Source of the DNA: Termitomyces sp. T153 | Lineage: Eukaryota; Basidiomycota; Agaricomycetes; Agaricales; Lyophyllaceae | Assembly: GCA_018296165.2 (NCBI GenBank) | Contig: JACKQL020000068.1 | Span: forward strand, 124,001 to 188,000 | Direction: 5' to 3' | Length of the DNA: 64,000 bases | Shown here: one piece after another, positions 1 through 11,224 of the stretch | Layout of the letters: each line of letters opens with the position of its first letter | Position numbering within the stretch: the first letter of the stretch is position 1 | The notes under the pieces: generated by a model | Databases searched by the model: none | Told to the model about the DNA's origin: nothing | What the model saw: the letters and a program-made list of their open reading frames with translations, nothing else | Translations under genes and position numbers: made by a program

Positions 1-620
1 GAGTATCCAGGCAACAATAAAGGAAACTGAGGCAGGTGAGACAAGACAGAGTTGAGGCAAGACAGAGACAAGGACAAAATAGAATTGAGGCAAGGCATGG
101 AGACTAGAGACAGAAATAGAGATGAAACTAGACAACATAACAGACACAGAACATGAATGGATAAGTAATGGCAGGTAATATCAAGACTACCATAGCAGAT
201 ATTACTCTACAACTTATATACTAACTACAGGAACTCCTCCAGGGACTGCAGGTCTGACAGTGGAGCTTGTCAGAGGTGTGTAGGGTCAATGGTTGTTGGT
301 TCTGATCAGTGGGTGGGCCACAGTAATCTACTGATGGGAACTGAGGGAACTGATGGGAGTGTGGGCTGCATTGCAGCCAATGGGATAATCCAGAGTGGTC
401 AGGCAAGCCATAGTAACACATTGGCAGGAGTCCATGATGTGTGCCAGAGTTTCTGAGAAGTGTCAGAGATGGCCAAGGGCTTGGAAGGGAATGGAAACAT
501 GATGGGGTTCACCAGGGGGCTGTTGGGGTTTGCCAGTGAAGCATCAGAGTTAGCTGAGGTGTGCACCAAGGGTGAACAAAGGTTGGAGTGAATTGAGGAG
601 GTGTTGGTGAGAACTTCAGA
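1..620 (-). mobile_element. LTR-B fragment, interrupted by Gypsy-A element 1
   Basis: The stretch matches the interior of the long LTR seen complete at 26832-27886 in the same orientation: runs such as AAGACAAGACAGAGT, a TGATGGG stretch and GGTGTTGG-type sequence occur in the same order. It starts before the window and breaks off at 620 where a Gypsy LTR begins. The last 57 bases of the same LTR, ending GTGACA, continue at 9115-9171. No CG dinucleotides are visible, so it is old. Small open frames in it are not genes. Confidence 0.6.
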
Positions 621-842
621 TGTAACAGAGTGCCCACTCATTACCTCCTTAATATCCTGTATAGTAACACTTATTGAATTATATATTATAAGGTAGTGTC
701 ACATAATGCTACCCTTAAATACTCATACTGTAATTACATAAGGCAGCACCTTACTTCATACTTTGTAGACTAGACCAATTGACTGGTTTTGATTTATGAG
801 GTGTGAACAGTAAGTTGCACAACCTGTAACAGAAATGTTACA
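621..842 (+). repeat. 5' LTR of Gypsy-A element 1
   Basis: A 222-base LTR beginning TGTAACAGAG and ending AAATGTTACA. It contains the family landmarks ACATAAGGCAGCACCTTAC, CATACTTTGTAGAC and TTGACTGGTTTTGA, shared with the LTRs at 8865, 36417, 45624 and 57132. Confidence 0.75.
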
Positions 843-962
843 TTCTTTTAAATCATACAAGCATATACTCATTTGCAGAGTGAGAAGCCAAGCTTCCAGA
901 AGAGAAGTTTACTGCCATGGACTATGATCAGAATGTTAAAATTTTAATGTTCACCTTCTGCA

Positions 963-2950
963 ATGGGCACACTAGTGACCATAGAAGGTCAGGTGTTTGG
1001 GCCTAGGTCTGAACCAGGGTTTGATGAAACAGTGCAAGCTGTTTCAAATGAACCAGTGGATGTTGCCATGTCACATCATGGTGTGGGGAGAGAGAGTGGA
1101 GTGATGCCAGGAGGACTGCCAGCAGTTACTCCTGTTCAACCCTCCTTGGGTTGTTGGATGAGCTTCACAATGGAGTGTACTCAAGTGCCCTCTGCTTGAA
1201 TGTACCTGACAGCTGAGCTGGAGGGTGCAGCAGAGGCAGCAAGCAAGAGGAAGACCCTCTTGCATGCACCTACTGTGCTGCAAGTGGAAGGATTGAGATC
1301 CCTCCCAGAGGCCATAAGAAGTCTTAGTGACACTTTAATGGTAATTACACTGGTGAGGAGTGAGGAAGAGATTCTTCAAAGGGCCTGCAGTCCTGTTTGC
1401 TCATGAGTGGGATCTATGCTGGGTTCATGCACAGTGGGTCCCTCTGTATTCATTGAGACAATTTCAGAGAATGTTGGAGACACCTTAGATACTAATGGTG
1501 AAGTGAACCCAGATGACATCCTCTATAGGAGGGTGTTGGTATTCTGGCAAGACCATGTCAAGGTCCCAAAGACCTCAATTCTGCCATTCATAGGCAGGGC
1601 TCAATTAGCCCCACTATCTCTAGTCAATGAAGTGTTGACCCTATTACAAGTGCTGCAGCAGCCTGGAGAGACACCACATGATTATGTGGCACAATAGGCT
1701 GCAGTATACTGTCAGAGATGGGCTATGATGGGTACAATTGTGGCTCCTGACCTAGCTTCTACAGAAGCTGGGTCAGTGATCATGATTGAGCAACTTGTGG
1801 TGTGTAGAATTGCTTGGTCAACATGTATAGTGTTGACCAGAGAAGACAGAATTGCATTGCAGCAGTTCCATAATTGCAACCTTGAGGACTTTGGGTAGTC
1901 CTATATAGACAACCAAGGGATGGTGTTCCAGGAGAATACCACCTATGATGCATGGCCAGAGGACTACATCCCACCAGAATGTACAAGGTCCATAAAAAAG
2001 AAAGAGCAAGGGTCTCACTCTCTCCTAGCAGATAAGCATGTTGGGACCATCAGTAGCTCCAATGTGCATCATAAACTATTCAACCAAAGAGGGAATGCCC
2101 CTCCAAACTGGTCTGGCAACTGAGCAATGGGCAGAGTAGATATTTGACAGGTATTACCTGGTGATGATCCTGAGTCCACTCCACTCTTGACACCTCATCA
2201 CAGGCCACCCAGGCCAGGTGGAGGTGTTGGAGGACCTGGAAGAGGACTGCCTTTTCTTAGTTGAGAACCATCACCACCTTAAGGAGGAGGTCCACCAGAT
2301 CCTAATGGGCTAGATAATGGTCCAGTGGATGAAGAGGACAACAGGGGTCATAGAGCTGATGGGAGGAGGACTACAGTTCTTCTAGAGAGACAGCCATGGC
2401 AGTTCTCACTGCTGCCACAACATTGTGGACAATTCACCACTCCTGGAGTGGAGAAAGCCCACAAATATAACCACCAGACAATGCATGATTGTTTACAGGC
2501 AGTGATGGAGCAAATGCTTGCTGTCTGACTGGCAATTCCAGACAGACTCAAGCCTAGGAGGAGTGATCCATCAAAAACAATCACTCCATATGCTGGATCT
2601 GCCAAATTCAGTAAACTTGAAGATTGGCTAATGAGTGTCTGCATATTTTGCACAGTAGCTCAATATGGTGGAGATGGGTGCAAGCACAAGAAATTCCTGA
2701 CTTGAATGGACTTCCTCACTGTGAGTGTCCTGAAATAGTACTTGCAACATGTAATACATGTCAACAGAGCCCATTCTCACTGGAGATTTGAGGATGTAAT
2801 CCTCAGATTGTATAATTAATTTGTACAGCTCTCAACAATGCAGGATGCATGCTATGCAGTTTATGCAGTTGAAGAGGGAGTACAAGGATTTTATGATGCC
2901 TTGCTTGACCATGCTCAAAACATGGCTGTGTTCCCTCCAGAAACCTTTAG
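963..2950 (+). pseudogene. Gypsy-A gag polyprotein remnant
   Basis: Reading from the ATG at 963 gives the N-terminal MGTLVTIEGQVFGPRS, matching MGTVVTMEGQVFGPRS on the minus strand at 57011 and a similar start near 36750. The first 245 codons are one frame with two stops (TGA at 1197-1199 and 1404-1406). A Pro/Gly-rich linker (about 2200-2350) and the retrotransposon gag core (about 2440-2950) follow in shifted frames. The zinc knuckle is absent because the element is deleted from about 2960. Gag normally forms the cytoplasmic particle; this copy cannot be translated intact. Confidence 0.65.
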
Positions 2951-2974
2951 CAGACTGTCTATTCTGCTACTTTG

Positions 2975-4609
2975 AGAGCAACTCCCCTTGAGATGTACAC
3001 CATGTCTATGGCTATGTACAAGCAGATGCATATATTGACCCAGAGAGGGATGACCTGCTCCCAACATGACTGCAGAAGATGCAGGCACAACTAGATCAGA
3101 TATGTGCTCTCTATGATGGACCTAGCCACAGAAGCCAGCAGGTGCAGGATTGTTATGAACTTTGTGATGAGAAAGCATAAGGGCTTGTGAGCAGTGATGA
3201 TGGCAAAGGAGAATCAGATCAGGCTCAACAAGGATCTGATAGTGGTGACATCAAGAAAGATATGATGCTCAGCAAGGCCATTCTAGGGATGGTGCAGTCT
3301 CCACAAACTCAGGATAGGTCTGACAGAGAGTTCCTCCATTGGATCTAGTCACTGTACAGCAAAGACAAGCTCTTTGCTGAGATTATAACTTGGTTAAAGG
3401 ATTATAAGTCCTTCTGACTACATGACAAGCTAATTTGAACTACTAATCTCCTTGGCCACAAGGTGCTGTACATACCTCATGAGCAGAGCTGTTTGACCAA
3501 GCACATTGTGTAGTGGGGCACTTTGGTGCCCAGAGAACAATGGAGTATATCCATCATTAGTACTGGTGGCCAATAGTGGTCACAGATGCACATGCATTCT
3601 GTGCCACATGTCAGCTATGCCAGCAAGGAAAGGAGAGCAATCATCTCCCTAAAGGGAGATTACACTGCCTGCCTGTTCTGGTTAAGCCATGAGATTCCAC
3701 AGGAATGGACTTTCTAGGCCCATTCTCCAAATCTAAGGAGTATAACCACCTTTGGGTAGTTATATGTCACATGACAAGTATGGTGCACTTAATTCTAGTG
3801 CACACTACTATGACAGTGTTACAGCTGTCCTGGGTATACATGTGCAAGATTGTGAGGCTACATGGCCTCCCAAGCTCAATTGTCAGTGATTGAGATCCTA
3901 AGTTCATGTCTAATTAGTGGCATGAACTGCATAAGTTATTAGGAGCAAAGCTCCTAATACCAACATCCTTCCATCTGCAGATGGATGGACAGACCAAACA
4001 TGCCAATAGGAATGTTGGTCAGATATTTCACACTGTAGTGCACTCAGACTAGAAAGAGTGGTTAAGTTGAATAGACTTAATTGAGTTTGCTAAAAATGCA
4101 AGCATTTCAGAGATGACACAATGCACTGTTTGAATTGAATGGTGGCTACATGCTATCTATAATCCAGAGCTGGAGAAAGGTGCACTGGTGTATGTTTTGA
4201 CAAAAAAACTCAACCTCTTCCAAAAAGCAGAGCTAGGAAGCTCTGTCCAAAGTGGATTGGGCTATATGAAAATTTGGAGGCCTTTAGTGAGACCTCCAAT
4301 TATGTGTTGGAGTTGCCTATGGCACTCCAGGAACAAAGGATTGATTTTAAGTTCCATGTGTCACTGCTGCAACCATATAAGGCCAGCAACAATGCACTGT
4401 TTCCTAATAGGGCAACACCAGAGCCATATGACTTTGGTGTCCCAGACAACCAAGAATGGTTTGTTGATGACCTGTTAGCTCATTGTTGGGATGGGACAAA
4501 CCTCAAGTTCAAGGTTTGTTGGAGCTGGGGAGACACCACTTGGGAGGCCCTTGCCACCTGCAAGGACCTAGCAGCCCTTGACAGATATTTGGAGTTGCAG
4601 GGCATATGA
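2975..4609 (+). pseudogene. Gypsy-A integrase with C-terminal chromodomain (remnant)
   Basis: Shifted frames contain, in order, an HHCC-type zinc region with its second half CATCQLCQQGK (about 3600), the catalytic-core start MDFLGPFSKS (3705), the HGLPSSIVSD segment holding the second Asp (3860-3893, ended by a TGA), and QMDGQTKHANR (about 3980), where the usual E of the DDE triad should follow. The C-terminus, FKVCWSWGDTTWEALATCKD (about 4508-4567), is a chromodomain with its aromatic W-x-x-x-x-TWE core. Integrase inserts element cDNA, and the chromodomain guides it to marked chromatin. Many stops and C-to-T style changes make it inactive. Confidence 0.75.
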
Positions 4610-4801
4610 TGCCCTGTGCAGTTGGCTAGAAGGACCAAGTCAACTTGACTTAGCTCAGAAGTTGGACAGGCTGCTATGCCAGCAGCCATCAAATATTATA
4701 TCAGCCAATCTTTTGGCTAAGCACAAAGTCCAACTGCTCTTTGTCTTCTACCCCATTGTTAGTGCAACATGCCAATTTAGAGAAGAAAGACTCCTTGCCA
4801 A

Positions 4802-7800
4802 ATGGGCAAGAAAAAGAAACAACCTGGAGGGGCAGATGCAAGTCTGCTAGAATATTCAGTGAGGTCTGGACAGAGCTCAAAAGGGGGGAGATCAGGGAGT
4901 AGCTCACTCCCTGGGTTCGGTGGCTTTGCTGCATTAGCAGGAGGTTCATTATCTGGGAACATAGTGCCCCCAGCAATGAGAAGTGTGGCCCCAGCTCCAA
5001 GGAAGACAAGACCCATGGGCAAAGAACCTGCAGCAGTGCCAGGGAATGTGGCCCCAGCTAGTTATGCAGTAGTGATCAGCAGTTGCTAATGCAGAGATGT
5101 GGTATGCCTCCACAGTGTGGAGGAATGGAAAGAGGACATGGGGGACCTCAGGTGCCCCTACCCATAAATTTTGAATATCCTGTGGGCCCACAGCCTATGT
5201 GGTCCCAGGAGTTCTAGCAATATGTAGTGCCACAGTTCACTGTAGCCCCACTGCCAGTAGCTGGCCCCAGCCATACAATAGGTGTGACAGGTCAACAATG
5301 ACCTGCCACTATGTTGTCACAAGTAGGGATCTCAGTTCCTGCTTCCTCTCCATTAGAGGCAATAGAGATGGATGATAACAGCCCAGAGTTGATTGCAGCT
5401 CTAATGCAGTTGTTTGCCCCTTTAAGGTGGTTATATTCACCATTGCCTACTACAGTGTGTTTGTTAAACACCCTGTCTTCATTGTCAAGTACATTGGAGC
5501 ATAGGCCACCTTGACCAACAAAGAAAAAGGAAAGGCAATTGCAATGTTGCCTTCTACATAGGCACAGAAAAGTAGCACTCCCACATCAACTGCTTGGAAG
5601 ATGGTCAAGTGACACTTCTCTGCAAAAGAGAAGGGCAAGGGCCAAGCTAAAGGGCCTGAGCCTTCTACTGCTGCAGATGAGCAAATTGCTCACCTCCTCC
5701 AGTGGCTTCATGAAGCTGGAGTTCCAGAGGATGTCAGAGCTGATGTCCTCAATAACCTTGTAGTATAGTTGGCACTATCTCAAGTTCTGAACAAACTTGA
5801 CATTGTTTGTAACCAAAATAATAAGGCTCAAATGGACCTCTTCCATTCAGCTTTGTAGAAGGGAAGCATGTAGCTTCCCCTCCTCAACCTCCAAAGGCAA
5901 AGAAGGCTTGTACAGAGCCTTTTGTATTTGTCAAAAGATCTTCAACTTAGAGGGTACCACCTGTGCTCTATGATAATGATGTGCCTGCTGGTGATGACCA
6001 GAGGATAGACAAGTGCTCTGATTTCAAGGCATCTTTCCCTGTCACTGAACTATTGAGCCCAGCAGCAGCCAAAGCTAGGCCACCAAAATTAGCAGCAGCT
6101 AAAGCTGGACTGTTAAGGTCTGCCACATCAAAGGCTGGCACTGCAAAGCCAGCCATAATTCCAGTAGTGGCAGATAACCCTGTGGTTGTTGCCACCCCAA
6201 TTGTTTTTCCTGCAAACATGCTGTGGGAATCAGAGGTGGAAATGATTGAGGTCCTTGAACTGAGGACCTATATTATCCCAAGTACCCTGTCCCAGGAAAC
6301 TGTTCCAATAACACAGTGGGATACCCATGACAGAGAATTCTTTGTCACCCAAGTGCAAGCTGCTTGAGCAGCCACAGGTGCCCCAGTGGCATCTGACTTA
6401 GGCAGTAATGATGATGATAATGTCCTAATGTCTAAATGACATATTTTGGACAGTGACTCAGATGACAATGTTAATGAGCATTACTGCAAGAAGCAACACA
6501 ATGCTAATGCCAAATGGCTGTTAGCTATTGATGCTGAGAAGGCCAAACTAGACCTCAAGTGTCTAAATGATACGGTGCCTAGCTGCCATCCAGATAGCTG
6601 GGAGACCATGATGGTTTGTGGGCACTATGAGTGCCTAAACAATTTTAGGAGTATTCTTCACCCCAACTCACTTCAGAAAATGTAGTGTGTTTCCTGAGAA
6701 AAAGGTGTCAGAAATATGTTTTTCAATTTCTAACACCTTTTTCTGAAGAAACATGCTAAATTTTGTGTCAGAAAATTTCAGTAAATATATCAAATATTCT
6801 CTTAATGTTTCTTTCATAGAATGATAAATTTTGCTGTGTTTTATCCAAAGAAAAAATAATCAAAATATTTCAAATGTTCTTGATGATTTTTTTGAAAAAC
6901 ACATGATATGTTTCAGCACATGTTTCCCAAAAAACCTTTGTCCTGTTCTTAGTGTTGTATCTCAAGAAACACTCTGGATTCTTCTTGAGAAACACATGTC
7001 AGCATAACTTACAATACTTCTCAAGAAACACACAATAAAAAAATGTTATAATATTCCACAAAAACAATCTATAGAAACATGTGTTGCATCGCTCAGCATG
7101 CAACCATCAATTGGCTCATCAAGATGCTTAATATGTAGTACTGAGCAATGTAACATGTGTTTCCATAGATTGTTTCTGTTGAATATTATAACATTTTTTT
7201 ATTGCATGTTTCTCAAGAAGTATCATAAGTTATGCCAACACATGTTTCTTGACATACAACACTAAGAACAGGACAAAGGTTTTTTAAGAAGCACATGCTG
7301 AAACATATCACATGTTTGTCAAGAAAATCATCAAGAACATTTTAAATATTTTGATTATTTTTTCTTCAGATAAAACACAGAAGAATTTATTGTTCTATGA
7401 AAGAAACATTAAGAGAATATTCAATATATTTACTGAAATTTTCTGACACAAAATTTAGCATGTTTCTTTAGAAAAAGGTGTCAGAAATTGAAAAACATAT
7501 TTCTGACACCTTTTTTTCAGGAAACATGCTACATTTTCTGAAGTGACTTCTACTGATTACCAATGACCAATGTGGTTTTGTTGGTGAAAAAGCAGTCTTT
7601 GCCTGCTTTACAGAAATGGTGGAGATATCCCATATATCCCCATGCTATGAGTTGTTATATTGGTGGGCTCCACAAGGAATGCCTGAGGCTGTTTGCTATG
7701 GTGATGGCTCAGCCTCATCTCTATTGAGATGCACTTGACAACTACTAGACCCATGTAGAGGAGTTTAATCCTTTCACCCCCTACACCTTTACTCTGCATA

Positions 7801-8598
7801 GGCTGCAAGTGCTGCCTATGTAAATCAGTAATCTCAGTGAGACTGAGGTGATATGTCACCTCTTTGCAAACTGTGTGCCTCCCACCTGAATGAATCATGC
7901 ATATACATATGGTATATACTTCCTCAATCACCACTGGTCCAGGAGCACACTGCACACAGACCTGTTTACAAGGGTCGACAATGAATGCCATTGTTGACTC
8001 CAAACTATTGGCATGCCCCCTGTATTGGAGAAGTACAATGGGTGATATGCCTCCACTGCTGACAATTGGGAGCACTTTCAAGTGCTCCTACAACTCCATG
8101 AGAGTAGAGGCCACTCTCCACTCAGTGCAGCCAACTGGCTGCACTATAGTGAGACTGGTATCTTCACTCACCTCCTGCACCAACCTGCAGAGGTGGAGAA
8201 AGCCACTCTGGCACAAGTGAAGGAGCCATTTTCCATAGATCTCTTCCACCAGTGCAGCTCTAACTGAGGAGGGGCCTTCTTCATCAGTGGCCTTGGCCAC
8301 TACCAACCCTGCAACAAGCTCTGGTGTGTCCTCTGAGGCTGCCCCCACAGAGAAGTCCATGGAACTGAACTATGCCAATGCCTCTTTGGCATCCACAAAT
8401 CCCCAACTGGCAACAGCTCCACAGGTTGTCCCCAGCTCCTCAGATGCAGCCATGACAACTAACATGGCTACCCTAATTGCTTCTGAGGCTGAATCAAGTG
8501 GCTCCATTGATATGGCTAACACTGTATTGGAGCACTGGACAGACATCATGAGCAACAAATAAGTGGTGGCCTCAAAAATGGATGAACAGGCTGGGTGA
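4802..8598 (+). pseudogene. Extra open frame of Gypsy-A, downstream of pol (unknown function), split by a MITE
   Basis: I do not recognise this protein. It begins MGKKKKQPGG at 4802, about 190 bases after the chromodomain, and runs to the end of KMDEQAG near 8598 just before the 3' LTR. That is about 970 codons once the 877-base MITE at 6669-7545 is discounted. In order it shows a Gly/Ser-rich basic N-terminus, a helical charged part (about 5640-5760), an Ala/Pro/Lys-rich linker (about 6050-6170), an acidic patch DSDSDDN (6446), and a more globular C-terminal half containing HRLQVLPM, SETEVICHL and a HAYT-G-FL-HHW motif (about 7780-7945). The end is Ala/Ser/Thr-rich. The same order recurs at 33590-36416 (minus) and partly at 43200-45367. 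Stops and frameshifts abound. Confidence 0.6.
6669..7545. mobile_element. Foldback MITE with about 420-base terminal inverted repeats and CACTT ends
   Basis: The element starts CACTTCAGAAAATGTAG and ends CTACATTTTCTGAAGTG. The two halves are inverted copies over most of their length, meeting near 7100, so a single strand can fold into one long hairpin. It is flanked by ACT at 6666-6668 and 7546-7548. The unoccupied target is visible in the reversed paralogue near 34470, where the host sequence is continuous. A 3-base duplication and CACT-type ends point to the CACTA/EnSpm-like group of DNA transposons. No transposase is encoded. Confidence 0.8.
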
Positions 8599-8864
8599 AC
8601 TATATTGGAGCTCACCAGTAACATTTGAATGATGTATGTGAGCTTACTGAGGGCCTATTTAGCACCTAGCACAGTTGGACAGCACACTAGGACAGTACTA
8701 TGTCCATTTTATTGAGTAGGATCACTTGATCCTACCACTTTTACAATATAGAACTTCTTAATTGGACTCTGGTGAGACTCTTGGGTGGGATGCCATATCC
8801 CACCCTCTTTTTTGTTTTACTTTGTTGTTTGTGTGAGTCTGTTGATGGACTAAGCAGGGGGGTA

Positions 8865-9114
8865 TTTAATGGAGTGCCCACCCATTACCTCCTTAGTATC
8901 TTATATAGTAACACTCATTTAATTATATATTTTATATAGTAACACTCATTTAATTACATATTATAAGATAGCATCACATGATGCTACCCTTAAATACTCA
9001 TACCATAATTACATAAGGCAGTGCCTTACTTCATACTTTGTAGACTAGACCAATTGACTGGTTTTGATTTATGAGGTGTGAATAGTAAGTTGCACAAATA
9101 ATGGAAACATTACA
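8865..9114 (+). repeat. 3' LTR of Gypsy-A element 1
   Basis: A 250-base LTR preceded by a purine tract (AAGCAGGGGGG, 852-862). It is longer than the 5' LTR because a segment containing TATATAGTAACACTCATTTA is duplicated in tandem. It ends AACATTACA. The LTR family landmarks are all present. Confidence 0.7.
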
Positions 9115-9171
9115 CTAGAGAAGCAGGATGGCTTGGGAATTGGTCCAGTGGTCTGGGAGCAGGTTGTGACA

Positions 9172-10869
9172 GTTCAAGGATGTGATCCTCAGATTGTACA
9201 ATTAATTCATACACCTGTAACATGTTTCACAATGCAGTGTATGTGGTTGATACTTTTATGATGCCTTGCTTGACCATGCACAAAACATAGTCATGTTCTC
9301 TAATGAATTCACAACTTGTGAGCACTTTTTTAGAGGGGATACCCTCAGACATGCTTGTTGTGTCTATATGCAACAGTGTACCAGCTCCCAAAGTGAACAC
9401 TGTCTCTACAAGAGCAGCATCAAAACTGCAGCACACTACTTAGAGCATAGCATAAAGAGTTGGTCTGGGCAGCAACTGTTGCTGGCTGCAGTGCAGTCCC
9501 CAAAATATGGGACTGCCTTGGCAAAGCAAACAGAGCTGGCAGGACATCAAACCTACCTTCTACTGCCTAGACTGGTAAAGAGGCCCACAGCATGTGTGGC
9601 ATTGAGGACTATGCTCCTGCAAGGCAATATGAACCTAGGCCCTCCTCAACTAGCAGAAGCAGTGCAGGTGGCAAGAAAGCATCTTGCTGCAGGGAACAAC
9701 ATGTTGGCCAATGTGTCAGGCCAACCAGGCAAGGATGGCAGACAATCTGCCAACTGTGACAAGTGCAGAAAGGTTGGGCATTTTGCTCACAAATGCAGGG
9801 AGCTGGCTAAACCAGCTCTTTGAGTGTTTGTGCAAGTAGCACAGACTGCTGCTCCTTTGTATGTGGGAGACACTGACAATGAGCAGGATCAAGATCCTGC
9901 TGAGGTGAACAACAACCAGGTAGCTGAGTCTAAAGGGACTCAGGAGAATGATGAGAAGTATGTTGAATTAAAAATGTACAAAAATGATTACTATATCTGG
10001 GGGAGTGACAGTGAGAGTCTCTTCACTCTCACTGAGGTTCCTGCTACTGAGCATAGGGCACAGCGACCTAGCAATGAGGTGCATATGTGCAAGGTATGGA
10101 TCATAGTAGCTAAAGATGCCACAGACTGACCAGTGCTGCTAGCACACAACAAGGAGTGTCTCTTTACTTGGGTGGAGGTGAATGGCCACAGAGCATAGAT
10201 GCTGTGGGATTCCTAAAGTACAACTTCTGGGATTATGCCATTGTTTGCCTATGTGGCTGGAATATGTGTGGCACCACTTGCTACACCAATCACCCTGCAG
10301 CTGAGAATGATTGGAAGTCATTTCATTGTGAACTATGGAGCCAGAGGGACTATGAAGGGCCCTAGTGACTTCTATGATATCTATGTAGACATTGCAAATT
10401 TTTATTGCTATAATATAATGTAGGAACTTCATTCATGAGAGCACATAATGTACTCTTAGATTTTAATAATGGCCAAGTGATCATTTATGGGGTAACAACT
10501 CCAGCTCACAAGGTGGAGCTGGAGGATGCAGATGGGCAAGTGCAACACTTCCACACTATGGACAAGTGGCACAACAGACACCCATGACTCCCTGGTGGAC
10601 CCAGGCAGCCCACCATGGAAGAGGTAGTGAATGACAATGAGGTGCAGGTGACAAAGAGTTTACTCAATCACCATCTGTCTGTACTGGTCCCAGAGGAACA
10701 GTATCAGAAGAGTAGTCTTCAAGAGGGGAGAAAAGTACACTGGAAGGATCAATTTGATCCTTTGACAATGATGGAACAAAGGATTTGGAATAGACCAATC
10801 CCAAAGCCCACCCTTGAATGGGCATACAACCTACAAATCCTATAAGAGTGGAATTAGGTTATAGCCAAC
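9172..10869 (+). pseudogene. Gypsy-A gag zinc knuckle and protease remnant (older copy)
   Basis: This fragment corresponds to element 3 from about 38705 to 40290. It includes the gag core end, a CCHC zinc knuckle read as CDKCRKVGHFAHKC (near 9750-9795, with the usual second residue Y or F changed to D), an acidic linker, and the protease region around 10190-10560, where the aspartyl-protease DSG motif has decayed. It ends inside the protease-RT spacer, where an LTR-B begins. The LTR-B at its left edge shows that LTR-B integrated into this older Gypsy-A copy. Confidence 0.6.
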
Positions 10870-11224
10870 TGTCAGGTTCTGCTGACCATGGGGGCTGAGC
10901 TACACTGGGCAAGTCCTTACTAGGCAGATGTGATGTCCTACATTGATAACTGGGCATTTGGAGAAGGTCTAGACATTGGGGACTTGTGAGGATAAGCAAT
11001 GGGGAGTAATCCAAACAAGTCTAGGGTGGTCCAGAGAGGTCTAGGATGAGTTGCGAGGAAGGGGTCAGACTTGATGGAGGTGTCAGGTACAAGTCTGGAG
11101 TGAGTATTAGAGGTGTGGGACAAATGGAGGCTATGTAAGTGATAGGAGTGGGGCTGGAGTTTGATGGGGGATCAATGGATGTTGATGGGTTTTTGGGGCT
11201 GAGTGAATAGCAAGGTCCAGAGTT
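10870..11224 (-). repeat. LTR-B fragment
   Basis: It begins TGTCAGGTTCTGCTGACC and shares ACTAGGCAGATG-type, GGGGACTTGTGAGG and ATCAATGGATGTTGATGG stretches with the reverse complement of the LTR at 31363-32485. It breaks off at about 11224, where a host-gene relic begins, so its other end is missing. Confidence 0.65.

Larger units (their letters stand above)
621..9114 (+). mobile_element. Ty3/Gypsy chromovirus, Gypsy-A element 1 (degenerate, internally deleted)
   Basis: Two related LTRs (621-842 and 8865-9114, starting TGTAACAGAG and a mutated TATTTAATGG, both ending TTACA) bound 8 kb of decayed coding sequence: gag, integrase with chromodomain, then a long extra frame. Compared with element 3 at 36417-45841, the region from late gag through protease, RT and RNase H is missing: the sequence passes near 2960 from gag into the segment that follows RNase H. 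The element sits inside an LTR-B (1-620 plus 9115-9171). All frames are broken and CpG is almost absent, so it cannot be autonomous. Confidence 0.75.

Noticed and set aside
6669..7545. Long hairpin considered as a replication origin or a small-RNA precursor gene
   Set aside because: Exact CACTT ends, a 3-base duplication and an empty paralogous site show that it is an inserted transposable element.
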